Of a DNA stretch of 48,481 nucleotides, positions 14,154 through 21,306 are shown piece after piece (position 1 is the stretch's first letter; every line of letters starts with the position of its first letter). A program made the position numbers and the translations under genes. This DNA comes from Natronomonas sp. CBA1123 (GTDB lineage Archaea > Halobacteriota > Halobacteria > Halobacteriales > Haloarculaceae). The notes beneath the pieces were generated by a model. It was not told where the DNA came from. It saw nothing but the letters and a program-made list of their open reading frames with translations, and ran no database searches. The DNA is taken from assembly GCF_009741925.1 (NCBI RefSeq), contig NZ_WPCC01000025.1, forward strand, positions 1 through 48,481, in the 5' to 3' direction.

Positions 14154-15617
14154 TCAGTCGAGTTCGACCCGAATCCGATTGTCGGTGACGTGGAGGAAGG
14201 TGACGACCTCGCCACCACCCGCATACAGGATTGTACCACCCGAGGAATCGTCAAGGCCCGCGTTCCCCTGTTGCCGTTCGTCGATTACCATGTTCGTATC
14301 GTTAATATTGGCAAAGTAGTGCTGGATGGTCATGTTCACGGACTCATTTTCTCCACTACTGTACGTCACGTTCGGGTCGTCACCGTGTTCATCAAACGTC
14401 TCACTGCCCGCAAACGACCCCTCGCTTTCGTAGTTATCGAACTCCAGTAAGTCGTCGCTTCCGTGAGTCGAGGAATCGGTGTATTCGAAATCCCGATTGC
14501 TATCGAGGAAATCAACGGATAGCTGCGCCTCTCCGCCTGGACACGTTATTTCGAAGTGATTGTCCCCGTGATTTTCACCAAGAACCCAAGTGTGGTACGT
14601 GGACCCACCATCTTCGCTGTAGTAAACAACAGCTCTGACTGGGTCACCACAATTCGTCCCGCCGCCACGTTTTTCCAAGTATATTTCAAACCGCTTATCA
14701 TCGACCTCACCAGCCATCGACCAGCCGAAGTTGTTGAAACCTGAAGCCGATTCGCTTCGGAAATCCAAATCGAACTCGTCCAGGGAGTGTCCATCCTCCA
14801 TGCCACGGATATTCAACTCCTCGCCGCGTGTGATGTCAAAAGGACCCTGCGTCCCGAGCGTAACGAGTTGGGCGGTAACGGTTCCATCGCTGTCGCAGTC
14901 CGAAACCGTGCCATCGGTCCGCTCCTGGAAGTAATTCCGCCAGCCTTCACAGTACCGACTCGTTATTTCGACGGTCATGTTCCCGTTCTGGACCGGGTTC
15001 AGGAGTCTCGTGCTGCCGTCGGGGTAGGTCCCGCTTTCGTTGACGAATATCCGATTTGCAGTTTCGATGCGGGAAATTTGGGCATTCGCGGAGCCACTGA
15101 CGCTGCCGTCGCCGGTAACTCGGACGATGGGGAACGTCAGCGTCGCGCGTCGGTAGTGGAACTCCGGCGGGGAGACGAGCCGTGCGTCGCCGTCGTCGTC
15201 GGTTCGCCAGACGCCGCCGCCCTGATAGGCGAGTTCGCTGTCGCCGGACTCGTAGACAACAGAACCGAGGGAGGCGTTGTAGATTTCGTAATCGTTTCCA
15301 GCGGTCCCGTCCCAACTCTTGTGAATCAGCCGAACGTTTCCGGCGTCCTCGTCGACGGAGTACTGGCCGCTGTTGGACCCGAACTGTACCCGCTGGGAGT
15401 CGGATTCGCCCAACGCGACCTGAGCCGCCTGTGAGTCGAACTGCGTCATCGACTGTTCGGCCTGTCCGACCCGGGAGTCCTGTTGGGCGTCATCGAGTGC
15501 GGCACCACCGAAAACCGCGAGTCCGACCGCACCCGTGAGTGTAATCCCGAGGATGAGTATGATGCCGATGGGCGACGACTGCGCTCGCCCGCCCACACGG
15601 GACGGTGGACTGTCCAT
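14154..15617 (-). CDS. Large prepilin-like protein (DUF7289-like), convergent to the pilus operon
   Basis: A 487-residue protein with leader ending GGRA and predicted peptidase cleavage A12/Q13 before QSSPIGIILILGITLTGAVG, again a class III signal. After the stalk helix and an amphipathic helix (QAEQSMTQFDSQAAQVALGE) comes a module like that of prepilin-like protein 5, including WRNYFQERTDG and SDCDSDG. It is followed by ~230 extra residues, Asp/Ser/Gly rich, with NVTYSSG, NESVNMT and NINDT glycosylation sequons. ATG 15617 is preferred over GTG 15623 because a TATA-like box (15641-15646) lies 24-29 bases away. Its opposite orientation suggests separate control. Likely a surface-exposed pilin or adhesin; inference. 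Confidence 0.8.
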   Translation of the reverse strand: MDSPPSRVGGRAQSSPIGIILILGITLTGAVGLAVFGGAALDDAQQDSRVGQAEQSMTQFDSQAAQVALGESDSQRVQFGSNSGQYSVDEDAGNVRLIHKSWDGTAGNDYEIYNASLGSVVYESGDSELAYQGGGVWRTDDDGDARLVSPPEFHYRRATLTFPIVRVTGDGSVSGSANAQISRIETANRIFVNESGTYPDGSTRLLNPVQNGNMTVEITSRYCEGWRNYFQERTDGTVSDCDSDGTVTAQLVTLGTQGPFDITRGEELNIRGMEDGHSLDEFDLDFRSESASGFNNFGWSMAGEVDDKRFEIYLEKRGGGTNCGDPVRAVVYYSEDGGSTYHTWVLGENHGDNHFEITCPGGEAQLSVDFLDSNRDFEYTDSSTHGSDDLLEFDNYESEGSFAGSETFDEHGDDPNVTYSSGENESVNMTIQHYFANINDTNMVIDERQQGNAGLDDSSGGTILYAGGGEVVTFLHVTDNRIRVELD

Positions 15618-15666
15618 ACACACGTCCCGTATTACACGACAATAAGCGACGTGGCCGTTTCAGAGC

Positions 15667-15702
15667 GCGTGTTCGAAGCGTCGTATCGAGCTTCGAATAC
15701 GC
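15667..15702. repeat. 13-base inverted repeat (hairpin) upstream of the large prepilin-like gene
   Basis: Arms 15667-15679 and 15690-15702 pair over 13 positions with a single G-T wobble; the core TTCGAAGC/GCTTCGAA is perfect. The 10-base loop is CG-TATCGA-like. It lies ~50-85 bases upstream of the start at 15617 in a 288-base AT-enriched gap, so it may be an operator or an RNA hairpin. No TATA or gene explains it. Confidence 0.6.
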
Positions 15703-15872
15703 TGTAGCACCAGAATCCGAAAATCGACAGTTGCACACGTACTGCGTTATTCAGCCAATTTTAGAGCAGTTATCTCCCCATAACCAATCGTATGTGTTTC
15801 GAACGTCAATTCTACAAAAATAGCGGAGGTATTAATATGATATAATGTGTTAAACGAGGTTCCAATCAACCG

Positions 15873-15879
15873 TTAAGTA
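15873..15879 (+). promoter_or_regulatory. TATA-like box of the 32-aa micro-ORF
   Basis: TTAAGTA located 27-33 bases before ATG 15906, consistent with a leaderless transcript. Confidence 0.45.
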
Positions 15880-15905
15880 CGTCGGATGTGCTACAACGTG
15901 CCACG

Positions 15906-16004
15906 ATGGCAGAGAAAGCTACCCTCAAAGAAGTCGACCACACACCGCCGACCGGTGAGTCGGTGTCGAACGTCTGGGACCGCGGCATGGAAGACGACGA
16001 CTGA
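15906..16004 (+). CDS. Micro-ORF, 32-aa acidic protein of unknown function
   Basis: A 32-residue open frame, ATG to TGA, reading MAEKATLKEVDHTPPTGESV and ending NVWDRGMEDDD. It is too short for standard gene finders. The reasons to believe it are a TATA-like box at the right distance, a haloarchaeal acidic composition, GC-biased third positions unlike the AT-rich surroundings, and a stop followed by a short G/C hairpin (GGAGCC-GT-GGCTCC near 16040). No membrane segment, cysteine or known motif is present. It could be a small regulatory or structural peptide. I do not recognise a family. Confidence 0.55.
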   Translation: MAEKATLKEVDHTPPTGESVSNVWDRGMEDDD

Positions 16005-16088
16005 GGCACCCCCGTTTTGTCAGTTCAATTGTGTTTCCGGAGCCGTGGCTCCCGCGAGATTGAATAGGAACCCGGCGTTTGTCCACGT

Positions 16089-16319
16089 ATGGACATCGAT
16101 ACAGACGAACTCCTCGCGTCGCTAACGCCCCGAGAAGAGAACCCCGCAATCAAGTCCTACCAGAACACGGTCGCCGTCGCCTGCCCAGCCTGCGAGGAGC
16201 CCTTCGACGACCTCGTCGTCTGCAAGCAGAACCCCACGAGCCTCAACCTCTCGAAACAGCTCGACCTCTGTGTCGGCGTCGAGGACGGACAGGCGTTCAT
16301 CTTCACGCACAAACCCTAG
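16089..16319 (+). CDS. Small Cys-motif protein (haloarchaeal 'flagella cluster' type)
   Basis: A 76-residue protein with CPACEEPFDDLVVCKQ, a CxxC followed 12 residues later by another Cys, suggesting a small zinc-binding or thiol-containing fold. The opening LLASLTPREENPAIKSYQN is highly characteristic of a haloarchaeal family often annotated 'flagella cluster protein' because of its position near archaellum genes in some genomes; that recollection is unchecked. It starts at ATG 16089 and its stop overlaps the stop of the convergent small membrane protein by 4 bases. No archaellum or chemotaxis gene is present in this window, although the pilus-like locus is nearby. Confidence 0.75.
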   Translation: MDIDTDELLASLTPREENPAIKSYQNTVAVACPACEEPFDDLVVCKQNPTSLNLSKQLDLCVGVEDGQAFIFTHKP

Positions 16320-16501
16320 CTCCACGGGCCCACGTCGAAGACGTTGCCGGCCACCCACCCGACGAGAAACGGCGTGACGATGGCCAGACACGCGATTCCC
16401 ATGTAGCGTGCCGGCGGCGGCTGGAGGGCGAGGTAGACGAGATACAGCGTGCCGACGACCGGCAAGGACCGACCGAGAAGCGAACGCACTTTCGAGTACA
16501 T
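16316..16501 (-). CDS. Small two-helix membrane protein of unknown function
   Basis: A 61-residue protein (start ATG 16501, MYSKVRSLLGRSLPVVG; an upstream ATG at 16534 would add 11 residues). Two hydrophobic segments, about residues 14-29 and 34-52, should form a membrane hairpin with a basic N-terminal stretch on the cytoplasmic side. There are no catalytic motifs. Its stop codon overlaps that of the convergent Cys-motif gene by 4 bases. I do not recognise a family; the codon composition fits a real haloarchaeal membrane gene. Confidence 0.6.
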   Translation of the reverse strand: MYSKVRSLLGRSLPVVGTLYLVYLALQPPPARYMGIACLAIVTPFLVGWVAGNVFDVGPWS

Positions 16502-16570
16502 ACGCCCAGGTCCGGGAGCGACGGGCAAGAGCATGGCGTCTGCTGACGGGACCCGTCAATGAGAGGCACA

Positions 16571-16586
16571 ACGCTTACGAAAGCGT
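16571..16586. repeat. ACGCTT-N4-AAGCGT inverted repeat in the lipoprotein promoter
   Basis: Perfect 6-base inverted repeat (16571-16576, 16581-16586) centred ~26 bases before ATG 16605, the position of the TATA box. A candidate operator only. Confidence 0.3.
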
Positions 16587-16604
16587 GAGAGCGAGTGGCC
16601 GAGT

Positions 16605-17063
16605 ATGCGTCGTCGCCAGTATCTCGCCGGCCTGTCCCTAGCGAGCAGCGCTCTCCTCGCGGGCTGTAGCGGGAGCGATGATACGACGGCAACGCCCGAC
16701 AGCGAGAGCAGCGACATCAGACGGGAAGCGTTCAGGGAGGCCCTGACGGAGAACGGAATCACCGTCCGCGAACTCGCCGTCGACGACGAATCCCACGTCA
16801 ATCTCGAGTACGAACCCGCCGAACCGACGGAGGAAAGCGTCAGAAACAGCATCGACGCCGCCGCGAGAGCGTTCTTCGACCGCGTGTACGGCGAAAGCGG
16901 GTGGGCGGTCGAGCGTCTCGACGCCCGTGTCGTCATCGATGGGACGCTCGTCGCGACGTGGCAGATGGAATCCGAGTGGATAGAGCAGTACCTGGAGGGA
17001 CGGATTTCCCGCGAGGAGATGGCTGCGAGAGTCGAGAACAGCGTCGAGCGACACGACCAGTAG
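16605..17063 (+). CDS. Predicted Tat lipoprotein of unknown function
   Basis: A 152-residue protein with an N-terminal Tat-type lipoprotein signal: twin arginine RRRQYLAG, a hydrophobic stretch and the lipobox LLAGC with Cys21 as the lipidated residue. Haloarchaea export most lipoproteins in this way, so it should be anchored to the outer face of the membrane. A Ser/Asp/Thr linker (residues 22-36) leads to a mixed alpha/beta domain of ~115 residues (DIRREAFREALTENGI, then VNLEYEPAEPTEESVRN and WQMESEWIEQYLEG). The domain recurs in haloarchaeal lipoproteins but I know no function. No operon partner is apparent; the next gene has its own promoter. Confidence 0.8.
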   Translation: MRRRQYLAGLSLASSALLAGCSGSDDTTATPDSESSDIRREAFREALTENGITVRELAVDDESHVNLEYEPAEPTEESVRNSIDAAARAFFDRVYGESGWAVERLDARVVIDGTLVATWQMESEWIEQYLEGRISREEMAARVENSVERHDQ

Positions 17064-17123
17064 CGCGAAAACTGCGGCCGAAGCAACCGGTCGTTCTTGG
17101 ATTCCGAGACTAACCGACCGGTG

Positions 17124-17130
17124 TTATATT
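17124..17130 (+). promoter_or_regulatory. TATA-like box of the LiaF-like gene
   Basis: TTATATT 22-28 bases before ATG 17152; among the clearest archaeal TATA boxes in the window. Confidence 0.5.
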
Positions 17131-17151
17131 CTTTCGCGTCGTTTTCTTCGT

Positions 17152-17847
17152 ATGGCAACCGAAACGTCTCCCTCCCGGCGGCTCCCGACGAGCCAACTGC
17201 TCTTCGGCCTCCTCGTCGTCCTCGTCGGCATCCTCGTCCTGCTCGATACGACCGGTGTCTTCGAAACCGGTGACCTGCTTCGGTACGCCCCGTCGCTCCT
17301 CGTGGTCGTCGGGCTGTGGGCACTAGTTGGAAGCCGGTTCCGGAACCTCGTCGGTCCCGTGGTCCTCGTCGGCGTCGGGACGGCGTGGCAGCTCCTCGCC
17401 CTCGGATACGCGACGTGGGACGAACTCGTCGTGTACTGGCCGGTTCTGGTCATCGCGTTCGGCCTCTCGATACTGCTCGGCCAGTACCGAACGGGGGTGC
17501 GTGAGGTCGACGACGACAGTGTCTCGGCGTTCGCGGTGTTCGGCGGCTCCGAGCGGCGCAGTACCTCCGAGCAGTTCGCCGGGGCGGACCTCACGGCAGT
17601 GTTCGGTGGGACGGAACTCGACCTCCGGGATGCAGAAATCGGTGACCGACCCGCCCGCATCAACGCAGTCGCGCTGTTCGGCGGCGTCGACATCGTCGTC
17701 CCCCGGGAGTGGAACGTCCGGTTGGACGTCATCCCGATTCTGGGCGGCGCGACGGACGACAGACCGCGGAGTGCCGACCCGAACCGGGAGGTCGACATCG
17801 TCGTCTCCGGGTTCGTCGCCTTCGGTGGCGTCACCATCACCGACTGA
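17152..17847 (+). CDS. LiaF-like membrane protein (N-terminal TM domain plus C-terminal cell-wall-response domain)
   Basis: A 231-residue membrane protein. Residues ~17-115 form about four TM helices (LFGLLVVLVGILVLLD, YAPSLLVVVGLWALVG, LVVYWPVLVIAFGLSILLG). Residues ~120-231 form the repetitive beta domain seen in LiaF/VraT proteins, with AVFGGSERR, AVFGGTELDL and the typical ALFGGVDIVVPREWNV. In Bacteria, LiaF inhibits an envelope-stress histidine kinase; in haloarchaea no such partner is established and none lies next to it here. Start ATG 17152 is supported by a TATA box. A role in envelope sensing is inference from the fold. Confidence 0.82.
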   Translation: MATETSPSRRLPTSQLLFGLLVVLVGILVLLDTTGVFETGDLLRYAPSLLVVVGLWALVGSRFRNLVGPVVLVGVGTAWQLLALGYATWDELVVYWPVLVIAFGLSILLGQYRTGVREVDDDSVSAFAVFGGSERRSTSEQFAGADLTAVFGGTELDLRDAEIGDRPARINAVALFGGVDIVVPREWNVRLDVIPILGGATDDRPRSADPNREVDIVVSGFVAFGGVTITD

Positions 17848-17930
17848 GCAACCGGTCGCTGAATCGGCAATAAGAATTTTATTGATTGAGCAATTCCATC
17901 GTACAGGGTGATGGAGGGGATGGGTGAACG

Positions 17931-18584
17931 ATGAGCGTCCGGGTGAGTGTCTCCGTTTCTGCGTCTGATTTCGTGCTGGAACGACTGCTCGCCGAACATT
18001 CCGGCACCCCCGTCAGGTTGGACCGCATCGCTGCCTTCGATGAGAGCCTCGTGCCGTATCTGTGGGTGGCGGAGCCAAACACCGAGGCCACGAGTCGGGC
18101 CCTCCGTGAGGACCCCGACGTCGAGGCGTTCGAAGTCATCGATACGTTCGGGTGCGATACGCTCATCCGCGTCGGCTGGACCTCGGATGCCGAGGAGTTC
18201 GTTGAGGGACTCGCCGAATCCGGTGCGGTCCTCGTCGAGGCGGTGAGCGACGGTACTTCGTGGTCGCTCGAACTCCGATTCCCCGACCACGACCGACTCA
18301 GCGAGTTCCACGCGTGGTGTCTCGACTACGGAATCGATCTCTCGGTCGGTGAGGTGTACAGCACCAACGGGACAGTAGACGATGAGGGGCCGCTGACCGA
18401 CGTTCAGCGCGAGACCCTGTACGCCGCCCTCGATGCGGGCTACTTCGAGATACCACGGGCGGTGACGCTCACCGAACTCGCAGACGACCTCGGAGTCTCC
18501 GACAACGCGGTTTCACAGCGTCTCAGACGGGGAATTTCGGCTCTTGTTCGCCGCCAGCGTTCGATGACCGACACCGGTTCGTAA
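17931..18584 (+). CDS. Bacterio-opsin activator-type HTH regulator (HTH_10 family)
   Basis: A 217-residue regulator with an N-terminal ~150-residue Bat-type sensory domain (SVSVSASDFVLERLLAEH at the start) and a C-terminal HTH_10 domain. The latter reads LTDVQRETLYAALDAGYFEI and then VTLTELADDLGVSDNAVSQR, the classical haloarchaeal signature. It is cytoplasmic and binds DNA; its target genes and ligand are unknown. A GGTGA stretch just before ATG 17931 may aid initiation, and an AT-rich box lies further upstream (near 17875). It stands alone between the LiaF-like gene and the convergent permease. Confidence 0.9.
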   Translation: MSVRVSVSVSASDFVLERLLAEHSGTPVRLDRIAAFDESLVPYLWVAEPNTEATSRALREDPDVEAFEVIDTFGCDTLIRVGWTSDAEEFVEGLAESGAVLVEAVSDGTSWSLELRFPDHDRLSEFHAWCLDYGIDLSVGEVYSTNGTVDDEGPLTDVQRETLYAALDAGYFEIPRAVTLTELADDLGVSDNAVSQRLRRGISALVRRQRSMTDTGS

Positions 18585-18632
18585 CGGGCCCGCTCTGTCC
18601 GGTCGGCGACGGTGACGCCGAGTCAACAAACA

Positions 18633-20148
18633 TCAGATACTCCACACGAACGGGAGCCAGAGGTACGCCATCGCGGTCACGAACAGGATGCCGAGGAGGT
18701 TCAGCCAGATACCGACGCGGACCATCTGAGGGATGGACAGATAGCCACTTCCGAAGACGATTGCGTTCGGAGGCGTCGCAACCGGAAGCATAAACGCCAT
18801 CGAGGCGGCGACCGCGACGGTCACCATGAGCACGAGCGGCGGTGCAGCCAGCGACACCCCGAGAGAGACCATCACCGGGATAAAAAGCGACGCCGTCGCG
18901 CTGTTCGAGGTGACTTCGGTGAGGAAAACGACGAGCGCGGCGACGGCGAGCAGAACCCAGACTAAATCGACGCCCTGTAGGCCGGACAACCCACCCGCTA
19001 TCCAGCGGTCGAGTCCGCTGGACTGGAACGTCCTCGCCAGCGAAAACCCCGCCCCAAACAGGAGCAACACACCCCACGGGACTCGAGTGGTCGCCTCCCA
19101 ATCGAGGAGGAACTCGCCGCGGCGGAGGTCGACGGGCACCAGAAACACCAACACGCCGCCTATGAGGGCAATCGTGGTGTCGGTGATTGCGGGCGCGACC
19201 GGTTCGATGACGAACGGCCGAAGCAGCCACCCGAAGACGACGACGCCAAACACCACGACGACGCGTCGTTCGCCCGTACTCATCGGTCCGAGGTCAGCCA
19301 TCTGCTCGCGGACGACGGAGCGACCCGCGGAGACCGCGCTGGTGTCGGGGGGGAAAGACGGTAATCAAAGCGAGCCACGTCACGGGCAGGAACACGAGCG
19401 CCGTCGGGACGCCGAACAGCATCCACTCGACGAAGCCGATTTCGACGCCGAGAGAGGAACTCGCGATTCCAGCGAGAATCGCGTTTGGTGGGGTCCCGAT
19501 GAGCGTCGCGACACCGCCTATCGAGGCGCCGTAGGCGATGCCGAGCATGAGCGCGACGCCGAAATTCGACTGCCTAAGCGTGGTTTCACCCGCCTCAAGT
19601 GCATCCAGCGTCGAGACCGAGTACCTCGGCGTAGCGTCATCCGGCGCTCGGAACGCCTGCCGCTGGGCGACGACGGCCATCCCGATGGGAACCATCATCA
19701 TCGCCGTTGCGGTGTTCGAGACCCACATCGAGAGAAACGCCGTTGCGAGCATGAACCCGAAAATCAACCGACGCGCATCCTCGCCGGCACGGAGCAACAC
19801 GTTGAGCGCGATGCGCCGATGGAGTCCCCATCGTTCGATGGCGAGAGCCACCAGAAATCCACCGAGAAACAGAAAGACGACGGGGTCCGCGTAGGGGGCC
19901 GCAGCGTCGCTCACGCTGGTGACACCGAGTGCCGGAAACAGGAGTATCGGAAGGAGGCTCGTCACTGGAATCGGAACCGCCTCGGTCATCCACCACACCG
20001 CAATCCAGAGCGTACACGCCAGCACGGCATTCGCCGCCGGTGACAGACTCGCCGGCGAGACGCCGAACTGCACGAGGACGAACGACAGCGGACCGAGAAC
20101 TATCCCGACCCGTTGCAGCCGAGTGTACGCCCCCTCGTCGTCCGACAT
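18633..20148 (-). pseudogene. SLC13/DASS family anion permease, split by a one-base frameshift
   Basis: Two adjacent open frames together make one ~505-residue divalent anion:Na+ symporter. The upstream part (ATG 20148; MSDDEGAYTRL) carries the first SNT sodium motif, SNTATAMMMVPIGMAV, and GTPPNAILAG. The downstream part (to 18633) carries the second, TEVTSNSATASLFIPV, and ATPPNAIVFG. The frames cross at a run of seven Gs at 19347-19353. Removing one base there gives a continuous VFPPDTSAVSAG...QMADLGPMS. The break is therefore a single-base insertion in a homopolymer: a sequencing error, a phase-variable tract or a recent pseudogene. As deposited it would make a 284-residue truncated protein. 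Substrate probably a dicarboxylate, sulfate or phosphate. Confidence 0.88.
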
Positions 20149-20368
20149 CTGAAATCCCGGCGGACACACGCAGAGGATGGTAATAATTGTACAGTCGCTC
20201 AAAACTCCGTCGGGAGGCCGAATCCGGTCGAACTGCTGTCTTCGGCCCGTTTCGTCCGAACGGATTTCCAACACCGTGACGACGAGACGAACGACGCCAC
20301 ACGTGATTGCGACGAGCGACGCCAGACCGCCGGCCCGTTTTTTAATGCTCCGTGCCCTAACGATTCAT

Positions 20369-20818
20369 ATGACAGCTCCGGACTCCGTGGCGATGGCCGA
20401 CGACGAGCGAGACGAATTCCTCGGCAACGGCGGAACGGGCGTTATCTCCTTTCCGACCGACAGCGGCGAATCCCCGCACTCGCTTCCGGTCTCCTACGGG
20501 TACGACGCCGCCGAAGAGACGTTCTACTTCCGACTCGCCGCCGGCGAGGCCCGCGAGAAGAGCGACCTCCTGGACCGGCCAGTCTCGTTCGTGACCTACG
20601 GCACTGTCGACGACACCTGGCAGAGCGTCGTCGCCGAGGGGCGACTCGAAGAGACGACCGACGCCTCGATTGCGACGGAGACCCTCGAAGGTCTCGAACG
20701 CGTCCGGATTCCGCTCGTCGACATTTTCGGACAACCACCAGCAGATGTCGACTTCAAGTTCTACCGTCTCGTCCCCGAGTCGTTGACGGCTCGAACGGAG
20801 TCCTCGACGAGCGTCTGA
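20369..20818 (+). CDS. Pyridoxamine 5'-phosphate oxidase-fold (split-barrel flavin-binding) protein
   Basis: A 149-residue protein of the PPOX-like split-barrel superfamily, similar to small haloarchaeal proteins that may bind FMN, F420 or haem. Fold signatures are GTGVISFPTDSGESPHSLPV (first strands), FYFRLAAGEAREKSDLL and the central VSFVTYGTVDDTWQSVVAEG. The start at ATG 20369 is backed by a T-rich box (TTTTTAAT, near 20340-20347) 22-29 bases upstream; a second ATG at 20393 would remove eight residues. Whether it is an oxidase is unknown, since many family members only bind the cofactor. It is divergent from the SLC13 permease and has no operon partner. Confidence 0.85.
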   Translation: MTAPDSVAMADDERDEFLGNGGTGVISFPTDSGESPHSLPVSYGYDAAEETFYFRLAAGEAREKSDLLDRPVSFVTYGTVDDTWQSVVAEGRLEETTDASIATETLEGLERVRIPLVDIFGQPPADVDFKFYRLVPESLTARTESSTSV

Positions 20819-20844
20819 GTAATCGAGGAGCGCTACAACCATAA

Positions 20845-20858
20845 GGCTCGCCGGGACT
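20845..20858. repeat. Short copy of the tRNA-Ala 3'-end motif (CTCGCCGGGA core)
   Basis: GGCTCGCCGGGACT resembles the beginning of the tRNA 3'-end repeat found at 20926 and 21058, but only the CTCGCCGGGA core is exact. It precedes a CTCCCGC/GCGGGAG hairpin (20857-20881). Confidence 0.4.
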
Positions 20859-20925
20859 CCCGCGAGCGAAGCGAGCGGGAGGTCGGCGAGTCCGCTGACT
20901 GAGGGAGCGAAGCGACCGAAGGAAG

Positions 20926-20947
20926 TGGACTCGCCGGGATTTGGACC
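20926..20947. repeat. Direct repeat of the tRNA-Ala 3' end (att-like)
   Basis: TGGACTCGCCGGGATTTG is identical to 21058-21075, the 3' end of tRNA-Ala on the same strand; the match runs to 22 bases with one mismatch (GACC for AACC). The two copies are 132 bases apart. Duplicated tRNA 3' ends are typical attachment-site scars of integrated elements, but no integrase or element remains between them. Confidence 0.7.
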
Positions 20948-20991
20948 AGAGAAAGACGGTCGCCTCGCTTCGCTCGGCACTGCGACTTTCA

Positions 20992-21008
20992 GGGGTTCAA
21001 ATCCGGGC
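20992..21008. repeat. T-arm-like tRNA fragment in opposite orientation
   Basis: GGGGTTCAAATCCGGGC reads like a T-stem-loop (GGGTTCAAATCC) on the plus strand, the reverse of the neighbouring tRNA-Ala. It cannot be folded with its flanks into a complete tRNA, so it is probably a decayed tRNA fragment. Confidence 0.4.
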
Positions 21009-21019
21009 TTCGGCGACGA

Positions 21020-21053
21020 TTTGCGCCGCTCGCGAAGTTGCTCGCGGCGCAAA
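21020..21053. terminator. 10-base inverted repeat just beyond the tRNA-Ala 3' end
   Basis: TTTGCGCCGC (21020-21029) and GCGGCGCAAA (21044-21053) are perfect complements around a 14-base loop, beginning 4 bases past the tRNA's 3' end. On the minus strand this is a hairpin in the tRNA trailer and could help termination or 3' processing. Confidence 0.45.
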
Positions 21054-21057
21054 ATCA

Positions 21058-21129
21058 TGGACTCGCCGGGATTTGAACCCGGGGCCTTCCCCGTGCCAGG
21101 GGGATGATCTACCACTGATCTACGAGCCC
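21058..21129 (-). tRNA. tRNA-Ala (anticodon GGC)
   Basis: Read on the minus strand, 72 bases fold as a cloverleaf. The acceptor stem GGGCTCG pairs with CGAGTCC and includes the G3-U70 wobble that defines alanine tRNAs. The D arm is GATC...GATC, the anticodon stem TCCCC/GGGGA closes the loop CTGGCAC (anticodon GGC, decoding GCC), and the T arm CCGGG-TTCAAAT-CCCGG is canonical. Discriminator A73 is encoded and no CCA is encoded. There is no intron. A TATA-like box (TTTATG on the minus strand, 21162-21167) lies 33-38 bases upstream. Partial copies of its 3' end sit next to it. Confidence 0.96.
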
Positions 21130-21161
21130 TCGAACGCACCAGTTTCTATCCGGACCGAATT

Positions 21162-21167
21162 CATAAA
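21162..21167 (-). promoter_or_regulatory. TATA-like box of tRNA-Ala
   Basis: TTTATG on the minus strand, 33-38 bases before the tRNA 5' end; consistent with a short 5' leader removed by RNase P. Confidence 0.4.
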
Positions 21168-21306
21168 CCCATCGAAGCGGCGGTCCCCCTGAGGATGTGA
21201 CCCACGTTCGGCGGTCGTTGACAACTCCAGTTGGACTAGTGGAACTCCGCCGAGAGTCGTCGTGCGCTCCGTTAGAGTCAAACACCTGCCCGCAGAATCG
21301 TGTGGT

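Noticed and set aside
20845-21053. Possible CRISPR array or insertion sequence near the tRNA
   Set aside because: Repeats are only 14-22 bases, unevenly spaced and in mixed orientation; no cas gene, transposase or terminal inverted repeats.
20357-21139. Minus-strand open frame across the tRNA and repeats
   Set aside because: It runs through the tRNA-Ala gene and its repeats, so it cannot be a real protein gene.
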